The notes below the pieces were generated by a model. That model did no database searches, was not told the origin of the DNA, and worked only from the letters and a program-made list of their open reading frames with translations. Shown here piece after piece: positions 53,296-62,416 of a stretch of DNA of 64,000 nt. The stretch is taken from contig NZ_AQXD01000002.1 in the NCBI RefSeq assembly GCF_000375345.1, forward strand, positions 229,505 to 293,504, in the 5' to 3' direction. A program made the translations under genes and the position numbers. This DNA comes from Wohlfahrtiimonas chitiniclastica DSM 18708 (GTDB lineage: Bacteria; Pseudomonadota; Gammaproteobacteria; Cardiobacteriales; Wohlfahrtiimonadaceae). The number at the start of each line of letters is the position of its first letter. The stretch's first letter is position 1.

Positions 53296-53341
53296 AAAAA
53301 AATAATTCAGGTAGAATAGGGCGGTCTACAGCAGTAGTCTA

Positions 53342-53355
53342 TTGATTTTTGTCAA
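53342..53355. promoter_or_regulatory. FNR/ANR-binding box of the cco operon
   Basis: TTGAT-TTTT-GTCAA, one mismatch from the consensus TTGAT-N4-ATCAA. Its centre (53348.5) is 41.5 bases before the start site predicted from the -10 box at 53377-53382, the classical class II activator position. Confidence 0.8.
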
Positions 53356-53376
53356 TGTTATTAACGCTGTATGACG

Positions 53377-53382
53377 TAAAAT
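53377..53382 (+). promoter_or_regulatory. -10 box of the cco operon promoter
   Basis: TAAAAT, five of six consensus bases, with a predicted start near 53390. No good -35 is seen, as expected for an FNR-dependent promoter. The leader to ccoN is about 68 bases. Confidence 0.6.
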
Positions 53383-53457
53383 ATGGCGCATTGCTATATC
53401 TTTGCAGTGTGTATAGTTAGTTAATACGTGACTTTTTATTTTATTTTCGGGGGAAGT

Positions 53458-54918
53458 ATGGGAGAAACCGTAGATATTAGGGATACCCAATACAACTATG
53501 GTGTGATTCGTAAATTTGCGATCATGACATTAGTCTGGGGGGCAATCGGCATGCTCGCGGGCGTTTGGGCCGCTTTAGAGTTGGCTTGGCCTGTGTTGAA
53601 CTTTGACCAAGCATGGTTGAGTTTTGGTCGTTTGCGTCCTGTGCATACCAACATGGTGATTTTTGGTATGGGTGGTTCCGCTTTGATTGGTACCTCTTTC
53701 TATGTTGTACAACGTACATGTCAGGTGCGTTTAGCATACGGTAAACTTGCAGAATTCGTATTCTGGGGTTGGACTGTCGGCGTATTTTTAATCATGATCA
53801 GCTACCCATTAGGCTTTACACAAGGTAAAGAGTATGCTGAATTCGAATGGCCAATTGACTGGGCTGTTGCTATTGTTTGGGTGTGTTATTTCTGGGTATT
53901 CTTCAATACTTTATTGCGCCGTAAACAAGAGCACATCTATGTTGCGAACTGGTTCTACTTAGCGTTCATTTTAGCCACTGCTTTATTGCACATCTTCAAT
54001 AACATCGCCATTCCAGTATTTGATGGTTTCACCATTAAATCATATAACGTATTCGCCGGTGTTCAAGATGCTATGGTTCAATGGTGGTATGGTCATAACG
54101 CGGTTGGTTTCTTCTTAACAGTTGCGTTCTTAGGTATGATGTACTACTTCGTACCAAAAGAAGTGAACCGTCCAGTTTACTCTTATCGTTTATCCATCAT
54201 CCACTTCTGGGCATTGTCATTCCTTTATATGTGGGCGGGTGCGCACCATTTACACTGGACGTCATTACCTGACTGGGTGTCTTCATTGGCAGCAACATTC
54301 TCCATCATCTTATTGTTACCTTCTTGGGGCGGTATGATCAACGGTATCATGACATTGTCTGGTGCTTGGGATCAGGTTCGTACAAACCCAATCGTACGTT
54401 TCTTCATCGTTGCATTATCTTTCTACGGTATGAGTACGTTTGAAGGTCCATTGATGAGCTTGAAGTCTGTGAATGCATTGTCTCACTACACTGACTGGAC
54501 TGTGGGTCACGTTCACTCAGGTGCGTTAGGTTGGGTTGCAATGATCACGTTTGGTTCTTTATACCACATGATTCCACGCGTATTTGGTGGCAGATTGTAC
54601 AGCGAAAAATTGGTGTTTGCGCACTTCTGGTTAGCAACCATCGGTATCGTATTGTACGTGGCAGCTTTATGGGTTGCAGGTATCGGCCAAGGTATGATGT
54701 TACGTGGTTTCGATCCTAACTACGGTACATTGACATACAAATTTATCGAAACTGTTCAATTCATGCATGTACCTTACATCTTGCGTGCATTAGGTGGTTC
54801 TATGTTCTTATTAGGTGCTGTCATCATGATCTATAACTTCTATATGACAATCAAACAAGGCACTAGAGCGCAAGCAGATAAACACGCAGCGATTCCTGCG
54901 GCTGTTGCTCATGCTTAA
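53458..54918 (+). CDS. ccoN: cbb3-type cytochrome c oxidase subunit I
   Basis: Catalytic haem b / haem b3-CuB subunit of the high-affinity oxidase. 486 residues from ATG 53458, preceded by GGGGGAAG; the earlier GTG at 53428 adds ten poorly conserved residues. Landmarks: [21 protein letters not shown] near residue 70 (haem b His), [13 protein letters not shown] near residue 210 (CuB His and active-site Tyr), [14 protein letters not shown] near residue 262 (CuB histidines), and [14 protein letters not shown] near residue 350 (haem ligands). Codon use is of the highly expressed type. Confidence 0.98.
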   Translation: MGETVDIRDTQYNYGVIRKFAIMTLVWGAIGMLAGVWAALELAWPVLNFDQAWLSFGRLRPVHTNMVIFGMGGSALIGTSFYVVQRTCQVRLAYGKLAEFVFWGWTVGVFLIMISYPLGFTQGKEYAEFEWPIDWAVAIVWVCYFWVFFNTLLRRKQEHIYVANWFYLAFILATALLHIFNNIAIPVFDGFTIKSYNVFAGVQDAMVQWWYGHNAVGFFLTVAFLGMMYYFVPKEVNRPVYSYRLSIIHFWALSFLYMWAGAHHLHWTSLPDWVSSLAATFSIILLLPSWGGMINGIMTLSGAWDQVRTNPIVRFFIVALSFYGMSTFEGPLMSLKSVNALSHYTDWTVGHVHSGALGWVAMITFGSLYHMIPRVFGGRLYSEKLVFAHFWLATIGIVLYVAALWVAGIGQGMMLRGFDPNYGTLTYKFIETVQFMHVPYILRALGGSMFLLGAVIMIYNFYMTIKQGTRAQADKHAAIPAAVAHA

Positions 54919-54936
54919 TAGAGGGAGAGATAAATT

Positions 54937-55743
54937 ATGATTAGACATGAACAAATTGAAAAGAACTCCGGTTTATTGTTGGTGTTGACACTCGTCATCA
55001 TCAGCATCGGTGGTTTGATTGAAATTGTGCCTTTGTTCTTCATCAATGACACCATTGAAGTTGTGAAAAAAGAAGTGACAGAGCGCACGGTCGATCCAAA
55101 TACAGGTAAGCGCGTACGTGTGAAGCGTGAAGTGGATGCCATTCGTCCATACACGCCGCTTGAAATGTTAGGTCGCAATATCTATGTGAGAGAAGGTTGT
55201 TATACGTGTCACTCACAACAGATCCGTCCAATGCAAGATGAATACTTGCGTTACGGTTACTACTCATTAGCAGCTGAATCTCAGTTTGACCATCCATTCC
55301 AATGGGGTTCTAAACGTACAGGTCCAGACTTAGCGCGTGTCGGTGGTAAATTCAGTAACCGTTGGCATGTAGAACACTTGACAGATCCAAGAAGCGTTGA
55401 GCCAAAATCCATCATGCCAAGCTATCCTTGGTTGAGCAAAAACAAACTTTACTATAAAGATGTTGAAGCTCACATGAAAGCCTTACGCATCACAGGTGTG
55501 CCTTACTCTAAAACAGAGGAAGAGTACAATGCGAACGTAGAGCGTTTTGGTGAAAGCGTTGCGAAACTTCTTGTGATTGAGAATGCAACTGCAAACTTGG
55601 AAGACCAAGCGAAAACAGGCATGTTCGACACATCTAGTGACTATATCTCAGAAATGGATGCCTTGGTCGCATATTTACAAGTATTAGGTACGATGTATCA
55701 GTTTAAAGATGATGATGGTATCGAATACAGTAAATTCCGTTAA
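54937..55743 (+). CDS. ccoO: cbb3-type cytochrome c oxidase subunit II (mono-haem)
   Basis: Membrane-anchored cytochrome c subunit, 268 residues, with one N-terminal helix (about 12-35) and haem motif EGCYTCHSQQIRP near residue 87. It is somewhat longer than the common 200-residue CcoO: there is a charged periplasmic stretch after the helix (KKEVTERTVDPNTGKRVRV) and an extended C-terminal half. SIMPSYPWL near residue 158 holds the axial Met. Follows ccoN after 18 bases. Confidence 0.96.
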   Translation: MIRHEQIEKNSGLLLVLTLVIISIGGLIEIVPLFFINDTIEVVKKEVTERTVDPNTGKRVRVKREVDAIRPYTPLEMLGRNIYVREGCYTCHSQQIRPMQDEYLRYGYYSLAAESQFDHPFQWGSKRTGPDLARVGGKFSNRWHVEHLTDPRSVEPKSIMPSYPWLSKNKLYYKDVEAHMKALRITGVPYSKTEEEYNANVERFGESVAKLLVIENATANLEDQAKTGMFDTSSDYISEMDALVAYLQVLGTMYQFKDDDGIEYSKFR

Positions 55744-55769
55744 TTATTAAGCGTTGGAGACATAAATAA

Positions 55770-56036
55770 ATGATTGAGTTTTTTTCATGGTTCACGGATA
55801 TGAGCAACAGTAAAACCGTTGCGGCGGTGATCTTTTTCACCGTATTTGTTGGAATAATTATTTATGTCTTCACTAATAAAGACCGCAAGGCTCGCTATGA
55901 TGGCTATCGTATGATTCCTCTATTAGATGATGAGGATTTAGGCCAAGTCAATTCAGCCCGTGCTGAGGAGAAAAGGGCGCAAACTGATGCGTCTCATAGC
56001 GGACAAAATCATGTAAGTAATGATCATAAAGCTTGA
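55770..56036 (+). CDS. ccoQ: cbb3-type cytochrome oxidase subunit CcoQ
   Basis: 88-residue single-helix protein (about residues 15-34) with the family's FAT-like NKDRKARYDGYRMIPLLDDEDL stretch, here starting after the helix. CcoQ stabilises the oxidase complex. The tail is hydrophilic and His-rich (SHSGQNHVSNDHKA), longer than average. It lies between ccoO and ccoP. Confidence 0.88.
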   Translation: MIEFFSWFTDMSNSKTVAAVIFFTVFVGIIIYVFTNKDRKARYDGYRMIPLLDDEDLGQVNSARAEEKRAQTDASHSGQNHVSNDHKA

Positions 56037-56063
56037 TGATTACTTTATTTTGAGGATTGATTT

Positions 56064-57005
56064 ATGAGTGAAAATATCAATAAAAAACAAGAAGTAGAAA
56101 CCACGGGGCACGTATGGGATGAGAACCTTCAAGAGTTCAACAACCCATTGCCAAGATGGTGGTTATTAGCCTTTTATGGCACAGTCATTTTTGCCTTGAT
56201 TTACTGGGTGTTATATCCTACTTGGCCGTTACCAAACAGCTGGACAAAAGGGATTAAAACTGTAGAAGTTAAGGTTGATGGTAAAGAAGAGAAGTTACAT
56301 TGGAACACCCGTACATTGTTAGCAGAACAATTACAATCTTCAACTGAAGCTAAAAACCGTGCAGATTACTACGGTAAATTGGCAGCGCTTGGTAAAATTG
56401 ATGACATCGAAGCGACTGAGAATGAAGGTTTAAAAGAGTTCGCATTGCAAACAGGTGCGGTATTGTTCGGTGATAACTGTGCAACCTGTCACGGTGCGGG
56501 CGGTGAAGGTAAATTTGGTATTTATCCAAACTTAACGGACGATGCGTGGTTGTGGGGCGGTCATTACTCTCAAATCGAGCAAACCATCACTTTAGGTCGT
56601 ACAGGTAACATGACGCCAGCTAAATTGACAGGTTTATCTGAAGATGAAATCAATGATGTTGCAAAATACGCATTGACATTGTCAGGTAACTACACTGCAG
56701 ATGAAGCCACTGAGCGCGGTAAAGCAATCTTTGAAGGTAAAGGTACTTGCTTTACGTGTCACGGTGCAGATGGTAAAGGTTTGCCAACCATGGGTTCTGC
56801 AAACTTAACCGATCAAATCTGGGAATTGGTGCCTGTATTTGAAGCAAAAAATGATGAAGAAAAAGTGGCCATGATGGCGCACCGCATCACCATTGGTGTG
56901 ACACCACAAGATGATCGCGTGATGCCAACTTGGAAAGAACGTTTAACGAAAGAACAAATCAGAGCGCTTGCGATCTATGTTCATGAATTAGGCGGCGGTC
57001 AATAA
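56064..57005 (+). CDS. ccoP: cbb3-type cytochrome c oxidase subunit III (di-haem)
   Basis: Di-haem cytochrome c that feeds electrons to CcoN. 313 residues; N-terminal TTGHVWDENLQEFNNPLPRWW is the family entry motif, followed by one membrane helix and two haem motifs, CATCHGAGG near residue 138 and CFTCHGADG near residue 230, with Met ligands in MTPAKL and VMPTW. Operon continues to a terminator after this gene. Confidence 0.97.
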   Translation: MSENINKKQEVETTGHVWDENLQEFNNPLPRWWLLAFYGTVIFALIYWVLYPTWPLPNSWTKGIKTVEVKVDGKEEKLHWNTRTLLAEQLQSSTEAKNRADYYGKLAALGKIDDIEATENEGLKEFALQTGAVLFGDNCATCHGAGGEGKFGIYPNLTDDAWLWGGHYSQIEQTITLGRTGNMTPAKLTGLSEDEINDVAKYALTLSGNYTADEATERGKAIFEGKGTCFTCHGADGKGLPTMGSANLTDQIWELVPVFEAKNDEEKVAMMAHRITIGVTPQDDRVMPTWKERLTKEQIRALAIYVHELGGGQ

Positions 57006-57038
57006 CTTTTTTGGCGTGTCAAAAAAAATTGATTAATG

Positions 57039-57069
57039 TAAAGGACTCTTCGAAATGTTGAGTCCTTTA
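57039..57069 (+). terminator. Terminator after ccoNOQP
   Basis: 10-bp stem TAAAGGACTC / GAGTCCTTTA with an 11-base loop, followed by TTTTTA. It separates ccoNOQP from the assembly genes. Confidence 0.8.
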
Positions 57070-57152
57070 TTTTTATTCACCCCGAAAGAGTAGTACAATG
57101 GCGGGTGGGAGTATAGAGAGTAATTCGTTAGATTTGTAAGAGGGAGGGCGTT

Positions 57153-58562
57153 GTGTCAGATCAACAACCAGATTCGCTTTATCAAAAGCGCATTCCAATA
57201 TTTACACGAGATGTTAAGGGGACTTTTCGCCGTTTTAAATCCGCGGTTTTATACTTCGGTTTAGCGGTGTTTTATTTATTACCATGGTTGCCTTGGCCAC
57301 GTGCTGCGGGCGTACCAAATCAAGCCGTTTTGTTTGACATTGCCCAAAGACGATTTTATGTTTTAGGGTTAGATGTGGACATTCAAAACATCATGTGGCT
57401 TGCCGGCGTACTGATGATTTTTGCATTCTTGCTATTTTTCATCACCAACATTGCAGGGCGCGTGTTCTGTGGTTATTTCTGTTTCCAAACCATTTGGACA
57501 GACTTTTTCATGAAGATCGAAACTTGGATTCAAGGCGGTCGTAACAAGCGCAGCAAGTTGTATGAAATGCCTTGGAACGGTGAAAAACTGATCAAAGTGG
57601 GCGGAACGTGGCTGGTGTGGTTGTTAGTTGCCATTTGGACAGGTTTTACCTTCACCGCTTACTGGGTGCCATCTTCAGAGTTACTGAAGGAAGTGATCAC
57701 AGGGGATGCGCCATTTGCCGCATATGGTGCCATTTTATTCATCACCACCACAACCTTTGTGATGGCTGGCTTTGCCCGTGAACAAGTGTGTTCTTACATG
57801 TGCCCGTATGCCCGTTTCCAAGGCGTAATGTTTGATAAAGACACATTGGTGGTGGCCTATGATGAAAAACGTGGTGAAGGAGCGAAAGGCCGCGCGAAAC
57901 CCACAAAAGAGCTGCGTGATTTAGAAACACGTCATGAAGCCGGTCACGGGGATTGCGTAGATTGTGATCTATGTGTGCAAGTGTGTCCTGTAGGGATTGA
58001 TATTCGTGAAGGTTTAAACTATAAGTGTATCACGTGTGGCTTGTGTATTGATGCATGTAATACCATGATGACCAAAACAGGCTATCCAACGGGATTGATT
58101 CGCTATGACTCACTCAATGGTTTAGAAGGCAAGAAAACGCACTTCTTTAAACCCCGTAACATCGGTTATGGTTTGGTGATTTTAGTGGTCATTGGTGTAT
58201 TGATTTGGAGCATGGTTACGAGTGCACAGATGTCTTTCTTGCTTGAAAAAACAAGAACACCTGCCTACACCGTGATGAGTAACGGCTTGATTCAAAACCG
58301 TTATATGTTAAAACTCAACAACCTCACCATGACACCAAAAATGGTGGAAGTGAAGTTAGTGGACACTAAAGATTTAGATTTAGTGGTCTCTGAGAACAAC
58401 GAAACCATCGCAGCGGGCGACCGTAAAAACTGGCGTGTATTGGTGCATCAAACCGTAAAAGGCGCGCCAAGCCAGCCGATTGATGTGGAAATTTTGGTCA
58501 AAGATGATCAGGGTAAGGTGATTGAAACTCATCATCTGAACTCTAAATTTGTGACCAAGTAA
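57153..58562 (+). CDS. ccoG: Cytochrome c oxidase accessory protein CcoG (FixG/RdxA)
   Basis: Membrane ferredoxin-like protein involved in copper reduction for cbb3 oxidase assembly. 469 residues from GTG 57153 with AGGGAGGG before it. Hallmarks: several membrane helices, GRVFCGYFCFQTIWTDFFMKIE near residue 105, EQVCSYMCPYARFQ near residue 210, two 4Fe-4S motifs CVDCDLCVQVCP near residue 269 and CITCGLCIDACN near residue 290, and a C-terminal Ig-like domain (about 365-469). Confidence 0.97.
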   Translation: MSDQQPDSLYQKRIPIFTRDVKGTFRRFKSAVLYFGLAVFYLLPWLPWPRAAGVPNQAVLFDIAQRRFYVLGLDVDIQNIMWLAGVLMIFAFLLFFITNIAGRVFCGYFCFQTIWTDFFMKIETWIQGGRNKRSKLYEMPWNGEKLIKVGGTWLVWLLVAIWTGFTFTAYWVPSSELLKEVITGDAPFAAYGAILFITTTTFVMAGFAREQVCSYMCPYARFQGVMFDKDTLVVAYDEKRGEGAKGRAKPTKELRDLETRHEAGHGDCVDCDLCVQVCPVGIDIREGLNYKCITCGLCIDACNTMMTKTGYPTGLIRYDSLNGLEGKKTHFFKPRNIGYGLVILVVIGVLIWSMVTSAQMSFLLEKTRTPAYTVMSNGLIQNRYMLKLNNLTMTPKMVEVKLVDTKDLDLVVSENNETIAAGDRKNWRVLVHQTVKGAPSQPIDVEILVKDDQGKVIETHHLNSKFVTK

Positions 58563-58576
58563 ACCGGCAACAACCG

Positions 58577-58606
58577 TGAAAAATAGAGCGCAAGCTCTAT
58601 TTTTCA
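58577..58606 (+). terminator. Terminator-like hairpin after ccoG
   Basis: 13-bp stem TGAAAAATAGAGC / GCTCTATTTTTCA with GCAA tetraloop; the T run is part of the 3' arm. It may reduce expression of downstream genes. Confidence 0.7.
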
Positions 58607-58637
58607 TGTGAGATAACTTTGAAGGAGAATAGTAGAA

Positions 58638-59459
58638 ATGAATGACGTTTTAACCGTAATGATGACCGGGATCGTCAGTGTTTTAGTGGTGACGTTACTG
58701 TTGCATCATGTGTTGCGTTTTACACGGTTACAAGCTTCTGTGATCTCAGGGTTATTGAGCATTGCCGTATTGGTGCCTTACTTAATTATGAATTGGACGG
58801 GTGGCGATGTGGCTGCCCTCTATTTCTCATGTAACATTTTAACGAGTTATGCTTACTATTTAGTGGGCAAAAAAACGAATGCTCTAAAAGGCAAAGATGG
58901 TAAGCGCACCCATTGGGTGCCGATTACTGTGTTTGGCTTTTTTGTGGTGCTCACCATTTTAGATGGTGCATTTGTCTTTATGGCAGAATCAGGTTTACGC
59001 GTGCAATATGTGGATCAAGATGGCGGCGTGAAAAGCGTCAATACGCGCTTCCCCGGTGAAGTCCCGAATGCTTATCATAAAAAAGAGGCATATTTTAATG
59101 CCCATAAAGCTAAAATGCGTGAACAAGCCGAACGTGGCTGGAAAGTGCGCTATCAATTTGAACACAATCCACCGCGCATGAATGAAGAGAACATCATGAG
59201 CTTTTTAGTGGTGGATCGTGAAGGCGTACCGATTGAGCATGCCGAAGTGTCCATCAATTTAAAACGCTTAGCAGAGCAAGAGCTCAACCGCATTGTGCCA
59301 TTTACTGAAGTGGGTCAGGGCATCTATGAAGCGCCAATGATGTTTGAACGCTTAGGGCGTTGGGACTTTGAAGTGCACATTAAAAAAGGCGACGAAGTCT
59401 ATCAAGATGTGAACGATAACCTCATTGAAGTGATTCCACCTGCTAAAAAGACGACTTAA
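58638..59459 (+). CDS. FixH/CcoH-like protein with extra N-terminal membrane domain
   Basis: 273 residues. The N-terminal 115 residues hold about four hydrophobic helices, including the last one (THWVPITVFGFFVVLTILDGAFVF) that corresponds to the single helix of ordinary FixH. After it comes a periplasmic FixH-like domain with YHKKEAYFNAHKAKM and the beta-rich part ending FEVHIKKGDEVYQD. Standard FixH proteins have about 160-180 residues and one helix, so this is an extended form. Position between ccoG and ccoI supports a role in cbb3 assembly. A FixH assignment is reasonable but based on partial similarity and context. Confidence 0.78.
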   Translation: MNDVLTVMMTGIVSVLVVTLLLHHVLRFTRLQASVISGLLSIAVLVPYLIMNWTGGDVAALYFSCNILTSYAYYLVGKKTNALKGKDGKRTHWVPITVFGFFVVLTILDGAFVFMAESGLRVQYVDQDGGVKSVNTRFPGEVPNAYHKKEAYFNAHKAKMREQAERGWKVRYQFEHNPPRMNEENIMSFLVVDREGVPIEHAEVSINLKRLAEQELNRIVPFTEVGQGIYEAPMMFERLGRWDFEVHIKKGDEVYQDVNDNLIEVIPPAKKTT

Positions 59460-59462
59460 TCT

Positions 59463-61895
59463 ATGTCCACACAATGTTTCCACTGTACGCAGCCGATTCA
59501 TGGTGATGCCCCTTTTTATGTCACCATCAAGGATCAACCGCAGCCGATGTGTTGCTCAGGCTGTAAAGCCGTTTGTGAGATGATCCGTGATTCAGGATTA
59601 TTGCATTACTATGAATTTCGTACAGAGGCTGCATTGCGCCCAGATTCCATTGGCGATTTGGTGCCAAAGGAGCTGCGTGATGAGCTCAGTTTTTATGATC
59701 ATCCTGAGATTGCCAAGCAATTTGTCTCCTCGCAAACAGAAGGGGATGAAAATCTTTCGCGCTTGAGCCTCATCATTGACAACATTGTGTGTGCAGCATG
59801 TGTGTGGCTCATTGAGCATCAGATTAAGCAATTGCCAGGCGTGCGTAAGTTTGACATTAACTATTCAACGCACCGCGCATATTTAGAATTCAATCCCGAT
59901 CAAGTGCAGCTCTCAAAGGTTTTGTTGGCCATTTATAATTTAGGCTATGAAGCAACGCCGTATGATGAGCAAACGCAACAGAAAAAACTTAAAGCAGAAC
60001 GCCAAACCCTCTTTTTAGAGTTTGGTGTTGCCGCCATTTTCTCCATGCAAGTGATGATGTTCTCTTTTGGCCTTTACTTTGGTCATTATGATGGCATCAG
60101 TGATGGTTCGCGCCTCATTTTGCGTTGGGCAAGTTTCATTATGGCAATTCCATGCGTGACGTATTCAAGCTGGACATTTTATAAATCTGCCTATTATGAT
60201 TTGAAAAATAAGCGGCTGACCATGAATGTGAACATCTCGCTGGCCATCATTTTAGGGACGCTGGCAAGCATTTGGAACACAATATTTAACGTCGGCGAAA
60301 TCTATTTTGAATCGGTCACCATGTTTGGCTTTTTATTGTTAGGCGCGCGCTTAATTGAGATGAATGCTCGTCACAAAGCCTTAATGATGACGGATCACGT
60401 GTTAAAATTAAAGCCGCACATTGCAGAGCGCATGCTCAGTAATGGACAAAGTGAACTGATTGCCGTCAATCAAATCAACATTGGCGATGTATTGCGTGTT
60501 AAACCCGGCGAATCAATCCCGACCGATGGCATTTTATTGCAAGAAACTGCATGGGTGGATGAGTCATTATTAACGGGTGAAAGCTTGCCTGTCGAAAAGC
60601 AGCGCCATGATGAAGTGATTGGCGGAGCGATCAATCAAGAGCAATCCCTTTTAATGAAGGTGACAAAAGTGGGTGGCGATACCGTTTTCTCACAAATGAC
60701 CTTGATGATCGAACGCGCAATGAGCGAGAAGCCAAAGTTTGTCAAACTCGCTGACCTTGTCTCGACATGGTTTGTGCTCATTTTGATTGCTGCTTGTATT
60801 GGTACATATGTGGCGTGGCTCTTTGTGGATGATGCACGCGCCTTTGAAGTGATGCTCTCTGTTTTGGTGGTTTCTTGCCCGTGTGCTTTAGCGCTTGCCA
60901 CGCCTTCTGCCATCAGCACAGGCAATCAAGTGATGATTGAAAAGGGATTGATTGGCACGCGCTCCGGCACGATTGAAGCTTTGTCCCAAGTGACGGACAT
61001 TGTGTTTGATAAAACAGGCACCCTCACAGAAGGCAATTTGACGTTGGTGAAAACGCAGTTATTGACCGATCGCTTTTCAGAAGATCAACTGATGCTGATT
61101 GCCCGTTCATTAGAGGCCAGTTCGAATCACCCGATCGCTTCTGCCTTTAAAAAAGGGCATCGTGATGATGTGCTTTTGACTGTGACAGATGTGGATAACA
61201 TCGTGGGCAAAGGTTTAGAAGGTTACATTGATGGCGTCAATTATCGCATTGGGCGCGTCGATTGGTTCAATGCCAGCCGTGATTATGATTTAGATGATGG
61301 CATTTGGATTGCACTTGGCAGCAATGAAGAGCTTTTAGCGCTCTATTGTTTAAAAGATGAATTAAAATCTGACAGCATCGCTGTGATTGAATCCTTAAAA
61401 GCAGCCGGTTATACGTTGCACATTTTAAGTGGCGACCGTACAGAAACAGTGCAGCACATGAATCAGCGTTTAGGGATTGATCATGCCCTTGGGGATCAAA
61501 CGCCAGAGGATAAATTGGCGTATGTGACAGCATTGCAGCAATCTGGAAAAATTGTGGCGATGCTTGGCGATGGGATCAATGATGCGCCTGTTTTAGCCCA
61601 AGCGGATGTTTCGATTGCCATTGGTCAAGGGGCACTTTTAACCCAAGCCACGGCAGATATGATCTTGATGCACTCCACAGAATTGACGCCGCTCCTTGAT
61701 GGCATAAAAGTTGCAAAACGCACTCATAAAATAATTATTCAAAATCTCGCGTGGGCTTTACTATATAATATTCTGCTATTACCTGCCGCGATGATGGGCT
61801 TTATTCTGCCTTGGATGGCAGCACTTGGGATGAGCTTAAGTTCACTGCTCGTCATCGGCAACACATTAAGAATCAGAGAAGGAGACAAAGAGTGA
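59463..61895 (+). CDS. ccoI: Copper-translocating P-type ATPase CcoI (FixI)
   Basis: Exports copper for the CuB centre of cbb3 oxidase. 810 residues: N-terminal cysteine-rich domain (CFHCTQPI, MCCSGCKAVCEMI), a heavy-metal domain with NIVCAACVWL near residue 105, then eight helices with the CPC motif SCPCALALATPSA near residue 472, the phosphorylation site DKTGTLTEG near residue 518, and GDGINDAPVLAQADVSIAIG near residue 700. It starts four bases after the FixH-like gene and its TGA overlaps the ccoS start. Confidence 0.97.
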   Translation: MSTQCFHCTQPIHGDAPFYVTIKDQPQPMCCSGCKAVCEMIRDSGLLHYYEFRTEAALRPDSIGDLVPKELRDELSFYDHPEIAKQFVSSQTEGDENLSRLSLIIDNIVCAACVWLIEHQIKQLPGVRKFDINYSTHRAYLEFNPDQVQLSKVLLAIYNLGYEATPYDEQTQQKKLKAERQTLFLEFGVAAIFSMQVMMFSFGLYFGHYDGISDGSRLILRWASFIMAIPCVTYSSWTFYKSAYYDLKNKRLTMNVNISLAIILGTLASIWNTIFNVGEIYFESVTMFGFLLLGARLIEMNARHKALMMTDHVLKLKPHIAERMLSNGQSELIAVNQINIGDVLRVKPGESIPTDGILLQETAWVDESLLTGESLPVEKQRHDEVIGGAINQEQSLLMKVTKVGGDTVFSQMTLMIERAMSEKPKFVKLADLVSTWFVLILIAACIGTYVAWLFVDDARAFEVMLSVLVVSCPCALALATPSAISTGNQVMIEKGLIGTRSGTIEALSQVTDIVFDKTGTLTEGNLTLVKTQLLTDRFSEDQLMLIARSLEASSNHPIASAFKKGHRDDVLLTVTDVDNIVGKGLEGYIDGVNYRIGRVDWFNASRDYDLDDGIWIALGSNEELLALYCLKDELKSDSIAVIESLKAAGYTLHILSGDRTETVQHMNQRLGIDHALGDQTPEDKLAYVTALQQSGKIVAMLGDGINDAPVLAQADVSIAIGQGALLTQATADMILMHSTELTPLLDGIKVAKRTHKIIIQNLAWALLYNILLLPAAMMGFILPWMAALGMSLSSLLVIGNTLRIREGDKE

Positions 61896-62098
61896 AAATT
61901 CTGTACTTTCTTCTGCCGCTATCATTCTTGTTATTGGTGGCCGTAGCGATTGGATTTATTTGGGCGGTGCGCTCTAAACAGTTTGATGATTTAGAAGGCC
62001 CTGCCCATCGCATTTTATTTGATGAAGATGATGATTATTATCGAATAGGTGTGGACAAAGAAGAGAAGACTTTAGAAGAGAAGGATGAAAAGAAATGA
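61892..62098 (+). CDS. ccoS: cbb3-type cytochrome oxidase assembly protein CcoS
   Basis: 68-residue single-helix protein required for cofactor insertion into CcoN. Start GTG 61892, overlapping the ccoI stop (GTGA), with AAGGAG in front. The helix (about 3-25) is followed by the family signature AVRSKQFDDLEGPAHRILFDEDD. The acidic/basic tail ends DEKK. Its TGA overlaps the gatC start. Confidence 0.95.
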   Translation: MKILYFLLPLSFLLLVAVAIGFIWAVRSKQFDDLEGPAHRILFDEDDDYYRIGVDKEEKTLEEKDEKK

Positions 62099-62385
62099 GT
62101 CAATTGAAAGCCTCTGATATCAAGAGAATTGCGACGTTGGCACAGATTGCCGTCAGTGACGATGAATTGCCGATGTTAGAAGAGAAGTTACAAAATACAT
62201 TAGCGATCCTCAATCAGTTGCAAAGTGTGGATACCACGAATATCGAACCGATGAGTGACCCATTTGATCGTACACAACCTTTTAGAGACGATGTGGTGAC
62301 GGAAACGAATCACCGTGATGAGTATCAAGTGGTGGCGCCAGCCGTTGAAAAAGGCTTGTATCTCGTTCCGAAAGTGATCGAATAA
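62095..62385 (+). CDS. gatC: Aspartyl/glutamyl-tRNA amidotransferase subunit C
   Basis: 96-residue subunit that stabilises GatA in the amidotransferase making Gln-tRNA and/or Asn-tRNA. Typical start SDIKRIATLAQIAVSDDELPMLEEKL and C-terminal REDVVT-like FRDDVVTETN followed by AVEKGLYLVPKVIE. The ATG overlaps the ccoS stop (ATGA), so this operon may be read partly from the cco assembly genes. Confidence 0.96.
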   Translation: MSQLKASDIKRIATLAQIAVSDDELPMLEEKLQNTLAILNQLQSVDTTNIEPMSDPFDRTQPFRDDVVTETNHRDEYQVVAPAVEKGLYLVPKVIE

Positions 62386-62416
62386 CCCATTTATCCATCG
62401 AAAGAATTTAGGCATT

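Noticed and set aside
57030..57043. TTGAT-TAAT-GTAAA as a second FNR site before ccoG
   Set aside because: The right half-site matches at only 3 of 5 positions, and the site overlaps the terminator stem of ccoNOQP.
61811..61891. N-terminal extension of the ccoS frame inside ccoI
   Set aside because: Overlaps the conserved end of ccoI. CcoS proteins begin at the hydrophobic helix, which matches GTG 61892 with AAGGAG in front.
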